From assembly GCA_017428805.1 (NCBI GenBank), contig JAFRQC010000078.1, positions 1-9,488 of the forward strand: a stretch of DNA of 9,488 bases, written 5' to 3'. The stretch comes from Prevotella sp. Lineage in GTDB: Bacteria > Bacteroidota > Bacteroidia > Bacteroidales > Bacteroidaceae. Below are positions 1 to 7,120 of the stretch, piece by piece. Below the pieces are notes generated by a model, which made no database searches, was not told where the DNA came from, and saw nothing but the letters and a program-made list of their open reading frames with translations. Within the stretch, counting starts at the first letter, position 1; every line of letters begins with the position of its first letter. The translations under genes and the position numbers were made by a program.

Positions 1-21
1 CAAGATAAATTGCATAGAAAT

Positions 22-2463
22 ATGAAAGTAATGAAATTCGGCGGAACGTCCGTAGGTTCCGTAAAAAGCATTTTGAGCTTAAAAGAAATTGTGGAGGCAG
101 AGGCTCGGACGCAACCTGTCATTGTAGTAGTAAGCGCACTCGACGGCATCACTGACAAACTGATTGCCACGTCGCAGATGGCCAAACAGGGCGACGAGCA
201 CTATCGCGATGAATTCGACGCGATGGTAAAGCGCCACCATCAGATGATTGATACAATCATCACCGACGACAAAAAGCGCGTAGACTTATTTAATAATGTA
301 GATCAGCTCTTCGATCAGTTGAAGAGCATATTCTACGGTGTTTATCTCATTCACGACCTCTCGAAGAAGACGGAGGACACGATTGTCAGTTATGGTGAGC
401 GCTTGAGTTCGCACATTGTGGCTGCAATGGTGAAAAACGGCATCCGTATGAACAGCCGCGACTTTATCCGCACGGAAAAGAAGATGGGCAAGCATGTGAT
501 TGATGCTGATCTTACAACCCAGCTGGTGAAGGAAACCTTCAAGGAACTGAACGAAAAGACCATTTACGTGGTACCTGGATTCATCGCCAGAGACCGTGAC
601 ACCCATGAGACGACCAACCTGGGTCGTGGTGGCTCTGACTACACAGCTTCCATCCTGGCTGCTGTGCTCAACGCAGAAGTTCTGGAGATTTGGACTGATG
701 TAGATGGTTTCATGACAGCCGACCCCAAAGTCATCAAGAGCGCTTATACCATTAATGAACTCTCATACGTAGAGGCGATGGAACTTTGCAACTTCGGCGC
801 GAAGGTTATCTACCCGCCGACCATCTATCCCGTCTGCGTCAAGAATATACCTATTAAAGTAAAAAATACCTTCAATCCCGAGCATCCGGGTACGCTCATC
901 AAGGAAACGATTGATGACGACAACAAACCCATCAAGGGTATCTCAAGTATCAAGGGCACAACCTTGATTACAGTGACAGGTCTTTCGATGGTGGGTGTGA
1001 TTGGTGTGAACCGTCGTATCTTCACCACACTGGCCAACAAGGGCATCTCTGTGTTTATGGTGTCTCAGGCTTCATCTGAGAACTCCACCTCTATCGGTGT
1101 ACGTGACGAGGATGCTGATGCAGCAGCAGAGGCTCTGAACGCTGAGTTTGCCAAGGAGATTGAAACTGGCGCTATGTATCCCATGCAAGTGGAGAGCGGA
1201 TTGGCAACTATCGCCATCGTGGGTGAGAACATGAAGCAGACACCAGGTATCGCAGGAAAGCTCTTTGGTACGCTGGGCCGCTCAGGTATCTCGGTGATTG
1301 CCTGTGCCCAGGGTGCTTCTGAGACGAACATTTCATTCGTAGTCGACGGACGTTTCCTCCGCAAGTCGCTCAACGTACTCCACGACTCGTTCTTCCTTTC
1401 TGAATACAAAGTGCTCAATCTCTTTATCTGCGGTATCGGTACTGTGGGCGGCATGCTCCTGGAGCAGATCCGTACCCAGCAGCAATTCCTGATGCAGTCT
1501 CGTCGTCTGAAGCTGAACGTGGTGGGCATCTCTGACGTTGACAACTTTGTGCTCGACCGCGATGGCATCGACCTCGACAATTATGAGAAGATCCTGCGTA
1601 CCGGCTTCCCCGCCAACACAGAGCACATGAAGGAGGAGATTGTGAAGATGAATATCTTCAACTCTGTATTTGTTGACTGTACCGCCAGCCGTCAGATAGC
1701 TATGCTTTATCAGACGTTCCTGGAGCACAATATTTCAGTGGTGGCAGCCAATAAGATCGCAGCCTCCAGCGATTACGACAGTTACCTGAAGCTGAAGCAG
1801 ACGGCCCGTGACCGTGGTGTCTGGTTCCGCTATGAGACCAACGTTGGTGCAGGTCTGCCTATTATCGGCACTATCAACGACCTGTGCAACTCTGGTGATA
1901 AGATCCTGAAGATTGAGGCCATCCTCTCTGGTACGCTGAACTTCATCTTCAACGAGATTGCTGCCGACGTGCCCTTCTCTGAGACCGTCCGTCGAGCTAA
2001 GGAACAGCGTTACTCTGAGCCAGACCCACGTATTGACCTGAGTGGTACGGATGTGATCCGCAAACTCGTCATCCTCACCCGTGAAGCAGGTTATAAGGTG
2101 GAACAGGACGATGTAGAGAAGCATCTCTTCGTGCCCAACGACTACTTCGAGGGAAGTCTTGATGACTTCTGGAAGCGTCTGCCCGAGCTCGATGCCGACT
2201 TCGAGGCTCGTCGCCAGAAGCTGGAGGCCGAGAACAAGCGTTGGCGCTTCGTGGCAACGATGGAGAACGGCAAGACGAATGTCGCCCTCAAGGAGGTGCC
2301 TTACGGCCATCCTTTCTACGGTCTGGAAGGTTCCAACAACATCGTACTGCTGACCACCGAGCGCTATAAGGAGTATCCTATGCTGATTCAGGGCTATGGC
2401 GCAGGTGCAGCTGTGACTGCCGCTGGTGTCTTCGCAAATATTATGTCAATCGCCAATATTTAG
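22..2463 (+). CDS. thrA: Bifunctional aspartokinase / homoserine dehydrogenase
   Basis: Catalyses the first step (aspartate to aspartyl phosphate, ATP-dependent) and third step (aspartate semialdehyde to homoserine, NAD(P)H-dependent) of the aspartate pathway to threonine; cytosolic. The N-terminal kinase domain (about 1-300) carries KFGGTSV at residues 5-11 and GRGGSD at 201-206. Two ACT-like regulatory segments follow (about 314-385 and 394-460), the usual site of threonine feedback in this family. The homoserine dehydrogenase half (about 465-813) has the nucleotide-binding GIGTVG at 471-476, AANK at 575-578, and the family signature SEPDPRIDLSGTDVIRK, whose D677 and K681 are the likely catalytic pair. 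At 813 aa it matches the family (E. coli ThrA is about 820 aa). I chose the ATG at 22 over an in-frame TTG at 10 because MKVMKFGGTSV is the usual start in Bacteroidales. It begins the thr operon; any leader or promoter lies left of the window. Confidence 0.97.
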   Translation: MKVMKFGGTSVGSVKSILSLKEIVEAEARTQPVIVVVSALDGITDKLIATSQMAKQGDEHYRDEFDAMVKRHHQMIDTIITDDKKRVDLFNNVDQLFDQLKSIFYGVYLIHDLSKKTEDTIVSYGERLSSHIVAAMVKNGIRMNSRDFIRTEKKMGKHVIDADLTTQLVKETFKELNEKTIYVVPGFIARDRDTHETTNLGRGGSDYTASILAAVLNAEVLEIWTDVDGFMTADPKVIKSAYTINELSYVEAMELCNFGAKVIYPPTIYPVCVKNIPIKVKNTFNPEHPGTLIKETIDDDNKPIKGISSIKGTTLITVTGLSMVGVIGVNRRIFTTLANKGISVFMVSQASSENSTSIGVRDEDADAAAEALNAEFAKEIETGAMYPMQVESGLATIAIVGENMKQTPGIAGKLFGTLGRSGISVIACAQGASETNISFVVDGRFLRKSLNVLHDSFFLSEYKVLNLFICGIGTVGGMLLEQIRTQQQFLMQSRRLKLNVVGISDVDNFVLDRDGIDLDNYEKILRTGFPANTEHMKEEIVKMNIFNSVFVDCTASRQIAMLYQTFLEHNISVVAANKIAASSDYDSYLKLKQTARDRGVWFRYETNVGAGLPIIGTINDLCNSGDKILKIEAILSGTLNFIFNEIAADVPFSETVRRAKEQRYSEPDPRIDLSGTDVIRKLVILTREAGYKVEQDDVEKHLFVPNDYFEGSLDDFWKRLPELDADFEARRQKLEAENKRWRFVATMENGKTNVALKEVPYGHPFYGLEGSNNIVLLTTERYKEYPMLIQGYGAGAAVTAAGVFANIMSIANI

Positions 2464-2466
2464 TTT

Positions 2467-3729
2467 ATGAAGCATATCATCATACTTGGTGATGGCATGG
2501 CAGATCTTCCCGTCGAGCGACTCGGTGGGAAGACCTTATTGCAATATGCCCATAAGCCTATGATGGACCAGTTGGCCCGTGAAGGTCGCTGTGGCAGGCT
2601 TATCACCGTGCCAGAGGGTTTTCCTCCTGGATCGGAAGTGGCCAATACAGCCATCCTCGGTTATGACCTGAATAAGGTTTATGAGGGGCGCGGTCCTTTG
2701 GAAGCAGCCAGCATCGGCTATGAGATGGCTGATGACGACTTTGCCATCCGCTGCAACATCATTACTCTCGCTGACGGCAAGATCATCACCCATAACGGCG
2801 GCAATCTGGAAACGGAAGATGCCCGTGTGTTGATTGACTATCTGAACGAAAAGCTGGCTAAGCCTATCAACGAACGTGAGGGTTGTGAGCGTGTGAAGTT
2901 CATCACAGGCATCCAGTACCGTCATCTGCTGGTCATCAAAGGTGGCAGCAAGCATATCATCTGCGCCCCACCCCACGACCATCCAAATGAAGAATGGCGC
3001 GAACTGCTGGTAAAGGCAGAGGACAAAGCCCCTATAGAAGCAGGACGCTTGTCGGCTCAGCAGACTGCCGACCTCATCAACGAGATGATTCTGAAATCGC
3101 AGGACTTGCTGGCCAAGCATCCTTTCAACCTCGCAAGAGCCCAGAAAGGCGAGCGTCAGGCAAACAGCATCTGGCCTTGGAGCGGAGGTTACCGTCCTTC
3201 GATGGAAACGCTGATGCAGCAGTATCCGCAGGTAAAAAGCGGCACAGTCATATCTGCCGTAGACCTCATTCGCGGTATCGGCCACTATGCAGGACTGAAG
3301 ATTGTTGAGGTTCCAGGTGCCACAGGACTGGCCAACACCAACTACGAAGGAAAGGCTCAGGCAGCCATCGAGGCATTGAAGCATGATGATTTCGTATTCG
3401 TTCATGTGGAAGCAAGCGATGAAGCTGGTCACGACGGAGATTTGGATCTGAAGCTCAAGACCATCGAGTATCTCGACCAACGCCTCATCGCCCCTATATA
3501 TAAAGAGGTGGAGGCGTGGGATGAGCCTGTATGTATCGCAGTACTGCCTGATCACCTCACACCTGTAGAGCAGCGTATCCACGTCGGACAGCCTGTACCG
3601 TTCCTTATCTGGTATCGCGGCATCCCTGCAGACGAGGTTCAGCAATACGATGAAGTAAGTTGTGTATCAGGCGCTTACGGTCTTCTGAAGCTCGACGAGT
3701 TTATGCACACTCTTATGAATATTCAATAG
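2467..3729 (+). CDS. apgM: Cofactor-independent phosphoglycerate mutase-like protein, probable alternative homoserine kinase
   Basis: A 420-aa member of the alkaline phosphatase/iPGM superfamily, ApgM branch (COG3635-like). Two-metal catalytic residues are visible: LGDGMADLP near the N terminus, a candidate phospho-acceptor Ser56 in PGSEVANTAILGYD, HVEASDEAGHDGD (H313, D318, H322), and PDH plus the following His (D362, H363, H372). Family annotation is usually 2,3-bisphosphoglycerate-independent phosphoglycerate mutase. The gene lies 3 nt after thrA and 16 nt before thrC, where homoserine kinase (ThrB) would be expected, and no GHMP-kinase ThrB is in the window. Comparative genomics has proposed this subfamily as a non-orthologous homoserine kinase. 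My inference is that it phosphorylates homoserine in threonine synthesis; glycolytic mutase activity is the alternative. The family assignment is secure, the substrate is not. The 3-nt gap suggests translational coupling with thrA. Confidence 0.9.
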   Translation: MKHIIILGDGMADLPVERLGGKTLLQYAHKPMMDQLAREGRCGRLITVPEGFPPGSEVANTAILGYDLNKVYEGRGPLEAASIGYEMADDDFAIRCNIITLADGKIITHNGGNLETEDARVLIDYLNEKLAKPINEREGCERVKFITGIQYRHLLVIKGGSKHIICAPPHDHPNEEWRELLVKAEDKAPIEAGRLSAQQTADLINEMILKSQDLLAKHPFNLARAQKGERQANSIWPWSGGYRPSMETLMQQYPQVKSGTVISAVDLIRGIGHYAGLKIVEVPGATGLANTNYEGKAQAAIEALKHDDFVFVHVEASDEAGHDGDLDLKLKTIEYLDQRLIAPIYKEVEAWDEPVCIAVLPDHLTPVEQRIHVGQPVPFLIWYRGIPADEVQQYDEVSCVSGAYGLLKLDEFMHTLMNIQ

Positions 3730-3745
3730 TAAATCATAAAATTAA

Positions 3746-5050
3746 ATGAGATATTACAGTACCAACGGAAATGCTCCCATCGCCGACCTTCATAAAGCCG
3801 TCGTCAAGGGACTGGCAGAAGATCGCGGTCTCTATATGCCAGAGAAGATCAAACAACTGCCGAAGGATTTCTTCGACAACATCGACAAGATGTCCTTTCA
3901 AGAGATTGCCTATACCGTCGCCGATGCTTTCTTCGGCGAAGATGTCGAAGCAGATGCCCTGAAGAAGATTGTCTACGACACGCTCTCCTTCGACTGTCCA
4001 GTCGTGAAAGTCAAGGACGACATCTACACGCTGGAACTCTTTCACGGCCCTACCCTCGCCTTCAAGGATGTGGGTGCCCGTTTTATGGCGCGTCTCCTGC
4101 AGTATTTCATCCGTCAGGAAAACGGAAAGGGGCAGGTAAACGTCCTTGTGGCCACCTCTGGCGATACTGGTTCTGCCGTAGCCAACGGATTCCTCGGCGT
4201 AGACGGTATCCACGTCTATGTGCTCTATCCGAAAGGAAAGGTCAGCCCCATCCAGGAGTGCCAGTTTACGACCCTCGGCAAGAATATCACCGCTATCGAG
4301 GTGGATGGTGTCTTCGACGACTGTCAGGCACTTGTTAAGAATGCCTTTATGGATGCAGAACTCAACCAGCACATGAAGCTTACTTCCGCCAACTCCATCA
4401 ATGTCGCCCGTTTCCTGCCACAGGCTTTCTACTATTTCAATGCCTATGCAAGGATGAAGGCATTGGGCAAGGCTGACAATCTCGTGATGTGTGTGCCCTC
4501 TGGCAACTTCGGCAATATCTGCGCAGCCCTCTTCGGTCATGAGATGGGACTTCCCATCGCACGTTTCATTGCCGCCAATAACGCCAACGACATCTTCTAC
4601 AACTACCTCCAGACAGGCCGTTATGAGCCGAAGCCTTCCAAGCAGACGCTTGCCAATGCGATGGATGTGGGCGATCCTTCCAACTTCGCCCGTATCTACG
4701 ACCTCTACGGCAAGAGCCACGAACGTATCAGCAGCCTTATCGGAGGTGCCACCTATAGCGATGAGCAGATCCGTCAGACTATGCGCCAATGCTACGAAGA
4801 GACAGGCTATATCCTCGATCCTCACGGTGCCTGCGGATATCAGGCCCTTGCCGATGGTTTGAAGCCTGGCGAAGTCGGTGTGTTCTGCGAGACGGCCCAT
4901 CCCGCTAAGTTCAAGGAGAAAGTTGACGATATCCTCGGCATCGACGTCGACATCCCTGCCCGTCTCCGAGCCTTCATGCAAGGTCAGAAGCAGAGCGTCC
5001 CTATGACTAAGGACTTTGCAGACTTCAAGCAATATCTGATGAATCAGTAA
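3746..5050 (+). CDS. thrC: Threonine synthase
   Basis: PLP-dependent conversion of O-phosphohomoserine to threonine and phosphate, the last step of the pathway begun by the two upstream genes; cytosolic. The 434-aa protein has the N-terminal threonine synthase region (MRYYSTNGNAP, RGLYMPEKI), the Schiff-base lysine K107 in HGPTLAFKD, the TSGDTGSAVA loop, and the glycine-rich phosphate-binding loop PSGNFGN. C-terminal motifs include DPHGACGYQAL and ETAHPAKF. The length is normal for the bacterial ThrC class. The ATG at 3746 follows an A-rich stretch without a Shine-Dalgarno site, which is usual for Bacteroidota. It is the last gene of the operon and is followed by a large inverted repeat. The coding sequence contains no TTA, CTA or TCA codons, so the opposite strand is open throughout; I regard that as codon bias. 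Confidence 0.97.
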   Translation: MRYYSTNGNAPIADLHKAVVKGLAEDRGLYMPEKIKQLPKDFFDNIDKMSFQEIAYTVADAFFGEDVEADALKKIVYDTLSFDCPVVKVKDDIYTLELFHGPTLAFKDVGARFMARLLQYFIRQENGKGQVNVLVATSGDTGSAVANGFLGVDGIHVYVLYPKGKVSPIQECQFTTLGKNITAIEVDGVFDDCQALVKNAFMDAELNQHMKLTSANSINVARFLPQAFYYFNAYARMKALGKADNLVMCVPSGNFGNICAALFGHEMGLPIARFIAANNANDIFYNYLQTGRYEPKPSKQTLANAMDVGDPSNFARIYDLYGKSHERISSLIGGATYSDEQIRQTMRQCYEETGYILDPHGACGYQALADGLKPGEVGVFCETAHPAKFKEKVDDILGIDVDIPARLRAFMQGQKQSVPMTKDFADFKQYLMNQ

Positions 5051-5058
5051 TCTTTTTT

Positions 5059-5125
5059 GCAACGGACTACACGACTACAGGACTTTTCCGATTTCATTAA
5101 GTCCTTAAGTCGTGTAGTCCGTTGC
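5059..5125. terminator. 27-nt inverted repeat between convergent genes, possible bidirectional terminator
   Basis: Arms 5059-5085 and 5099-5125 are complementary at 25 of 27 positions (mismatches at 5077-5078), with a 13-nt loop. The hairpin fills most of the 78-nt gap between the ends of thrC and the opposing membrane-protein gene, so it is well placed to stop transcription from both sides. It lacks the classic arrangement: the T6 run at 5053-5058 precedes the hairpin on the + strand, and neither strand has a clear U-tract just after the stem. It could instead be a dispersed palindromic intergenic repeat. The structure is certain; the function is inferred. Confidence 0.5.
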
Positions 5126-5128
5126 TAA

Positions 5129-6046
5129 TTATAAGGAATCCAATCGATCACTATATAGTTCTCTGGCTTCCTCGCCTCGTTCATCATCCGTCATATCCAC
5201 CTTCGGATGGACCTCGATATCTTCAAGATTGAAGCCGATGCGGTTCAGATTTTGATTGGTGTAAGTGAGTTGCGCGCCAAAGAGACAGATGGCCCAAGAA
5301 ATCTGCACCCATAGCATAAACAACGGCAAGGCCGCAAACGAACCGTAGATGGCGTTGTAGCCCGTCACCCATATCTGCGAGTGGATATAAGCAATCTGCA
5401 ACAAGTGCATCGCGATACCCGCAAGTATACCTGGTATGATGGCACATGAGAAGCGGACCTTTGTATTGGGCATATAGACATAGAGGAAGATGAAGAGCAG
5501 CGACATCAACATAAACGGGAAAAAGCTGAACAATTTGTGGACGATTGGCTCCAGGATGACGAAATCATCCATCTTGTCGGCCACCGTCTCCATAAAGATG
5601 GAAAGACCTGTGGAGATGACGATGATGATGGGAAACAGGAAGAACATGGCCAGATAGTTGGCAAACGAGCGGAGGATGGGGCGCGAATTGTTCACCTGCC
5701 AGATCTGGTTAAACGTCTCCTCGACATTGTTGACCAGCATCAGGACGGTATAGAGCATAAAGATCAGTCCCACGCCGAGGAAGATGCCGCTCTTGGTATG
5801 TATCAGATAGCTGTTGACGAAACTGACGATTGCATCAGCCACCTGCGGCTGGGAAGCAAGCAACTCGCGGAACCACATCTCTATATATTTGTTATAGCCG
5901 AAGCCCCTTGCGATGGCAAACACCACAGCGAGCATGGGCACAATGGCCAGCAGCGTAGAGTAAGTCAATGCCGACGCCTGTGTCATCACCCGCTTCTCGG
6001 TAAAGAAACGGATGGTTAGGTATAACTTATGATAAATCCTGCGCAT
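5129..6046 (-). CDS. YihY/BrkB-family inner membrane protein
   Basis: A 305-aa integral membrane protein of the YihY/virulence factor BrkB family, formerly mis-annotated as ribonuclease BN. Six hydrophobic segments are visible at roughly 27-47, 88-108, 131-152, 171-192, 199-221 and 235-258. Characteristic motifs are ASALTYSTLLAIVPML at the first segment and YGSFAALPLFMLWVQ leading into the last. The C-terminal tail (about 265-305) is acidic and probably cytoplasmic. The molecular function of the family is not established; transport or envelope roles have been suggested. It starts with ATG at 6044-6046 and has its own candidate promoter about 50 nt upstream, on the strand opposite to both neighbouring operons. 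Some Bacteroidales relatives carry longer C-terminal extensions, so this is a compact version. Confidence 0.92.
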   Translation of the reverse strand: MRRIYHKLYLTIRFFTEKRVMTQASALTYSTLLAIVPMLAVVFAIARGFGYNKYIEMWFRELLASQPQVADAIVSFVNSYLIHTKSGIFLGVGLIFMLYTVLMLVNNVEETFNQIWQVNNSRPILRSFANYLAMFFLFPIIIVISTGLSIFMETVADKMDDFVILEPIVHKLFSFFPFMLMSLLFIFLYVYMPNTKVRFSCAIIPGILAGIAMHLLQIAYIHSQIWVTGYNAIYGSFAALPLFMLWVQISWAICLFGAQLTYTNQNLNRIGFNLEDIEVHPKVDMTDDERGEEARELYSDRLDSL

Positions 6047-6093
6047 TCGTCACAAAAGGAATCTTCGTTATATTCATCTCTGTAATTTGGCAA

Positions 6094-6125
6094 CAAAGTT
6101 ACGACAAATCCCCGATAACTCCAAA
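6094..6125 (-). promoter_or_regulatory. Candidate Bacteroidota promoter for the YihY-family gene
   Basis: Read on the - strand, TTTG (6125-6122) and TAACTTTG (6101-6094) are separated by 20 nt. They match the Bacteroidota primary sigma factor consensus of a TTTG -33 element and a TAnnTTTG -7 element. Transcription would start near 6088-6090, giving a leader of about 43 nt before the ATG at 6046. The match and spacing are seen directly; promoter activity is inferred. Confidence 0.65.
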
Positions 6126-6592
6126 TATTCTGGAAGAATTCTTATTGTCGCCCCGTTGAGCGCGAATTTAGAAAAACACACAATCTGAGCATACAAAGCC
6201 TTACAGATGTAATATTTTTTCAATTCCCATTATTCCGATTTTGCACATTTTGTATCTGTTTGATTTTCAAAGCATTACGAATACCTAGATTTTCATACCT
6301 ATAAACTCGGACTTTAATGCCTGTAAAGTCCAGGTTTAATGCCTATAAAGTCCGACTTTCTACGGCAGTTTCTCCAAGTTTAATCCAACTATTCTCGAAA
6401 TGTAAAATCTTTTTTATTTTTTCAACTCTAAAAGGCATCTTGGTCATATTTACCACCTTGATGACTCAAGCTACGACAACACAAAAATGCTGCATTCTGA
6501 GAAGCATTTGCGCAATTTCTGATGAAAATGAGAGAGGAAAGCGGGCCAAAGGGAAGGAAAAATGCAAAAAATGAAAAAAAAATCCAATAATA
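6126..6592. other. AT-rich intergenic region without a convincing gene
   Basis: This stretch lies between two divergent promoter candidates. It is clearly more AT-rich than the flanking genes and holds the degenerate 22-nt repeats at 6298-6385 and a small hairpin (aaatgct 6485-6491 with agcattt 6503-6509). An A-rich tract at about 6558-6583, just upstream of the HU promoter, could act as an UP-like element. An 86-codon open frame (6317-6574) starts inside the repeats and ends in low-complexity Lys-rich sequence; it has no recognisable domain and I do not call it a gene. No tRNA or known ncRNA was recognised. Confidence 0.6.
6298..6385. repeat. Degenerate 22-nt tandem repeats with internal inverted symmetry
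   Basis: Four consecutive 22-nt units can be laid out: 6298-6319, 6320-6341, 6342-6363 and 6364-6385. Units 1 and 2, and units 1 and 3, each agree at 16 of 22 positions; unit 4 matches mainly over its second half (tccaagtttaat). The shared core is CCTATAAAGTCCGACTTTAATG-like. Internal symmetry is also present: ggacttta (6309-6316) is complementary to taaagtcc at 6324-6331 and again at 6346-6353, and aaagtc-c-gacttt (6347-6359) is a perfect small palindrome. These could be protein-binding sites or a decayed repeat element. The function is unknown. Confidence 0.65.
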
Positions 6593-6624
6593 TTTCGGTA
6601 TCTCGCTGAAAAACAGTAACTTTG
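6593..6624 (+). promoter_or_regulatory. Candidate Bacteroidota promoter for the HU gene
   Basis: TAACTTTG at 6617-6624 is an exact TAnnTTTG -7 match. TTTC at 6593-6596, 20 nt upstream, is a three-of-four match to the TTTG -33 element, and an A-rich run (about 6558-6583) precedes it. The predicted start near 6630 gives a leader of about 55 nt. That leader can form a small hairpin near its 5' end: gaaatt 6631-6636 pairs with aatttc 6640-6645. Confidence 0.65.
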
Positions 6625-6684
6625 CAGTCCGAAATTGAAAATTTCAACAGTTACACATTATTAATATATAGAAAGAACAACAAG

Positions 6685-6960
6685 ATGACAAAGGCAGAAA
6701 TCATCAATCAGATCGCCGAGCAGACGGGTGTCGCCAAGAAAGATGTGGCCACCACCGTCGAGGCTTTCATGGAGACTATCCGCATCAGTCTTGCAGAGAA
6801 CAAGGAGGCCGTCTACCTGCGCGGCTTTGGCACCTTCGGCATCAAGCACCGTGCCAAGAAGACCGCCCGTAACATTTCCAAGAACACAACCATGATGCTC
6901 GAGGCGCGTGACATCCCCTCGTTCAAGCCGGCCAAGAACTTCATGGAGAAGATGCTTTAA
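6685..6960 (+). CDS. HU-family DNA-binding protein
   Basis: A 91-aa histone-like protein that binds and bends DNA as a dimer in the nucleoid. It shows the HU/IHF fold sequence: an N-terminal helical dimerisation part (MTKAEIINQIAEQTGVAKKD), the GFGTF turn at about 48-51, the basic beta-arm (RAKKTARNISKNTTM, about 56-70), and the C-terminal IPSFKPAKNF. The tip of the arm has RNI (62-64) where E. coli HU has RNP, so the intercalating proline is absent; the NISKNTT form is familiar from Bacteroidales HU proteins. I chose the ATG at 6685 because it gives the canonical HU N terminus; an in-frame upstream TTG at 6622 would overlap the promoter. It probably shares a transcript with the tiny basic gene 43 nt downstream. 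HU and IHF cannot be told apart from the sequence alone. Confidence 0.95.
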   Translation: MTKAEIINQIAEQTGVAKKDVATTVEAFMETIRISLAENKEAVYLRGFGTFGIKHRAKKTARNISKNTTMMLEARDIPSFKPAKNFMEKML

Positions 6961-7003
6961 ACGCGAAAAATCACAATTAGGATTCATTTAAAAATAAACA
7001 ATT

Positions 7004-7093
7004 ATGCCAAACGGAAAAAAGAAGAAGGGCCACAAGATGGCAACCCACAAGCGTAAGAAGAGACTGCGCAAGAATCGTCACAAGAGCAAGTAA
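7004..7093 (+). CDS. 29-aa Lys/Arg-rich AURKAIP1/COX24-domain protein (bS22/mS38-like)
   Basis: A 29-codon ORF (ATG 7004, TAA 7091-7093) encoding MPNGKKKKGHKMATHKRKKR followed by LRKNRHKSK. More than half the residues are Lys, Arg or His. I recognise this as the short protein conserved across Bacteroidota and annotated as AURKAIP1/COX24 domain-containing. The domain is related to the mitochondrial small-subunit ribosomal protein mS38 (AURKAIP1) and actinobacterial bS22, with the shared pattern KMxxHKRKKRLRKNRxK. The likely role is as a small ribosome-associated protein buried in rRNA; this is inferred from the family. The gene lies 43 nt after HU and precedes rng. Such short genes are easily missed by automated annotation. 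Confidence 0.85.
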   Translation: MPNGKKKKGHKMATHKRKKRLRKNRHKSK

Positions 7094-7120
7094 TCGCTTG
7101 CCGTGACTGCAAAGGAAATG

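Noticed and set aside
10..21. TTG start extending ThrA by four residues
   Set aside because: The ATG at 22 gives the family-typical MKVMKFGGTSV N terminus; the extra residues have no support.
2536..3645. 369-codon open frame on the - strand over the apgM-like gene
   Set aside because: It has the same in-register antisense arrangement and ends exactly at a TTA leucine codon of the sense gene. No domain was recognised.
3734..5062. 442-codon open frame on the - strand covering all of thrC
   Set aside because: It is exactly in codon register with thrC, so its stops could only come from TTA, CTA or TCA codons, which thrC does not use. It has no recognisable domain, and thrC is unmistakable. This is a codon-bias artefact.
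6298..6385. CRISPR array
   Set aside because: The units are directly adjacent, degenerate and too short, with no unique spacers and no cas genes nearby.
6317..6574. 85-aa open frame in the intergenic region upstream of HU
   Set aside because: It starts inside the tandem repeats, has a composition unlike its neighbours (AT-rich, low-complexity Lys-rich end), no promoter or domain, and overlaps the likely UP-like region of the HU promoter. I judge it a chance frame.
6622..6684. Upstream TTG start that would extend HU by 21 residues
   Set aside because: It would begin inside the -7 promoter element, upstream of the predicted transcription start. The ATG at 6685 gives the canonical HU N terminus.
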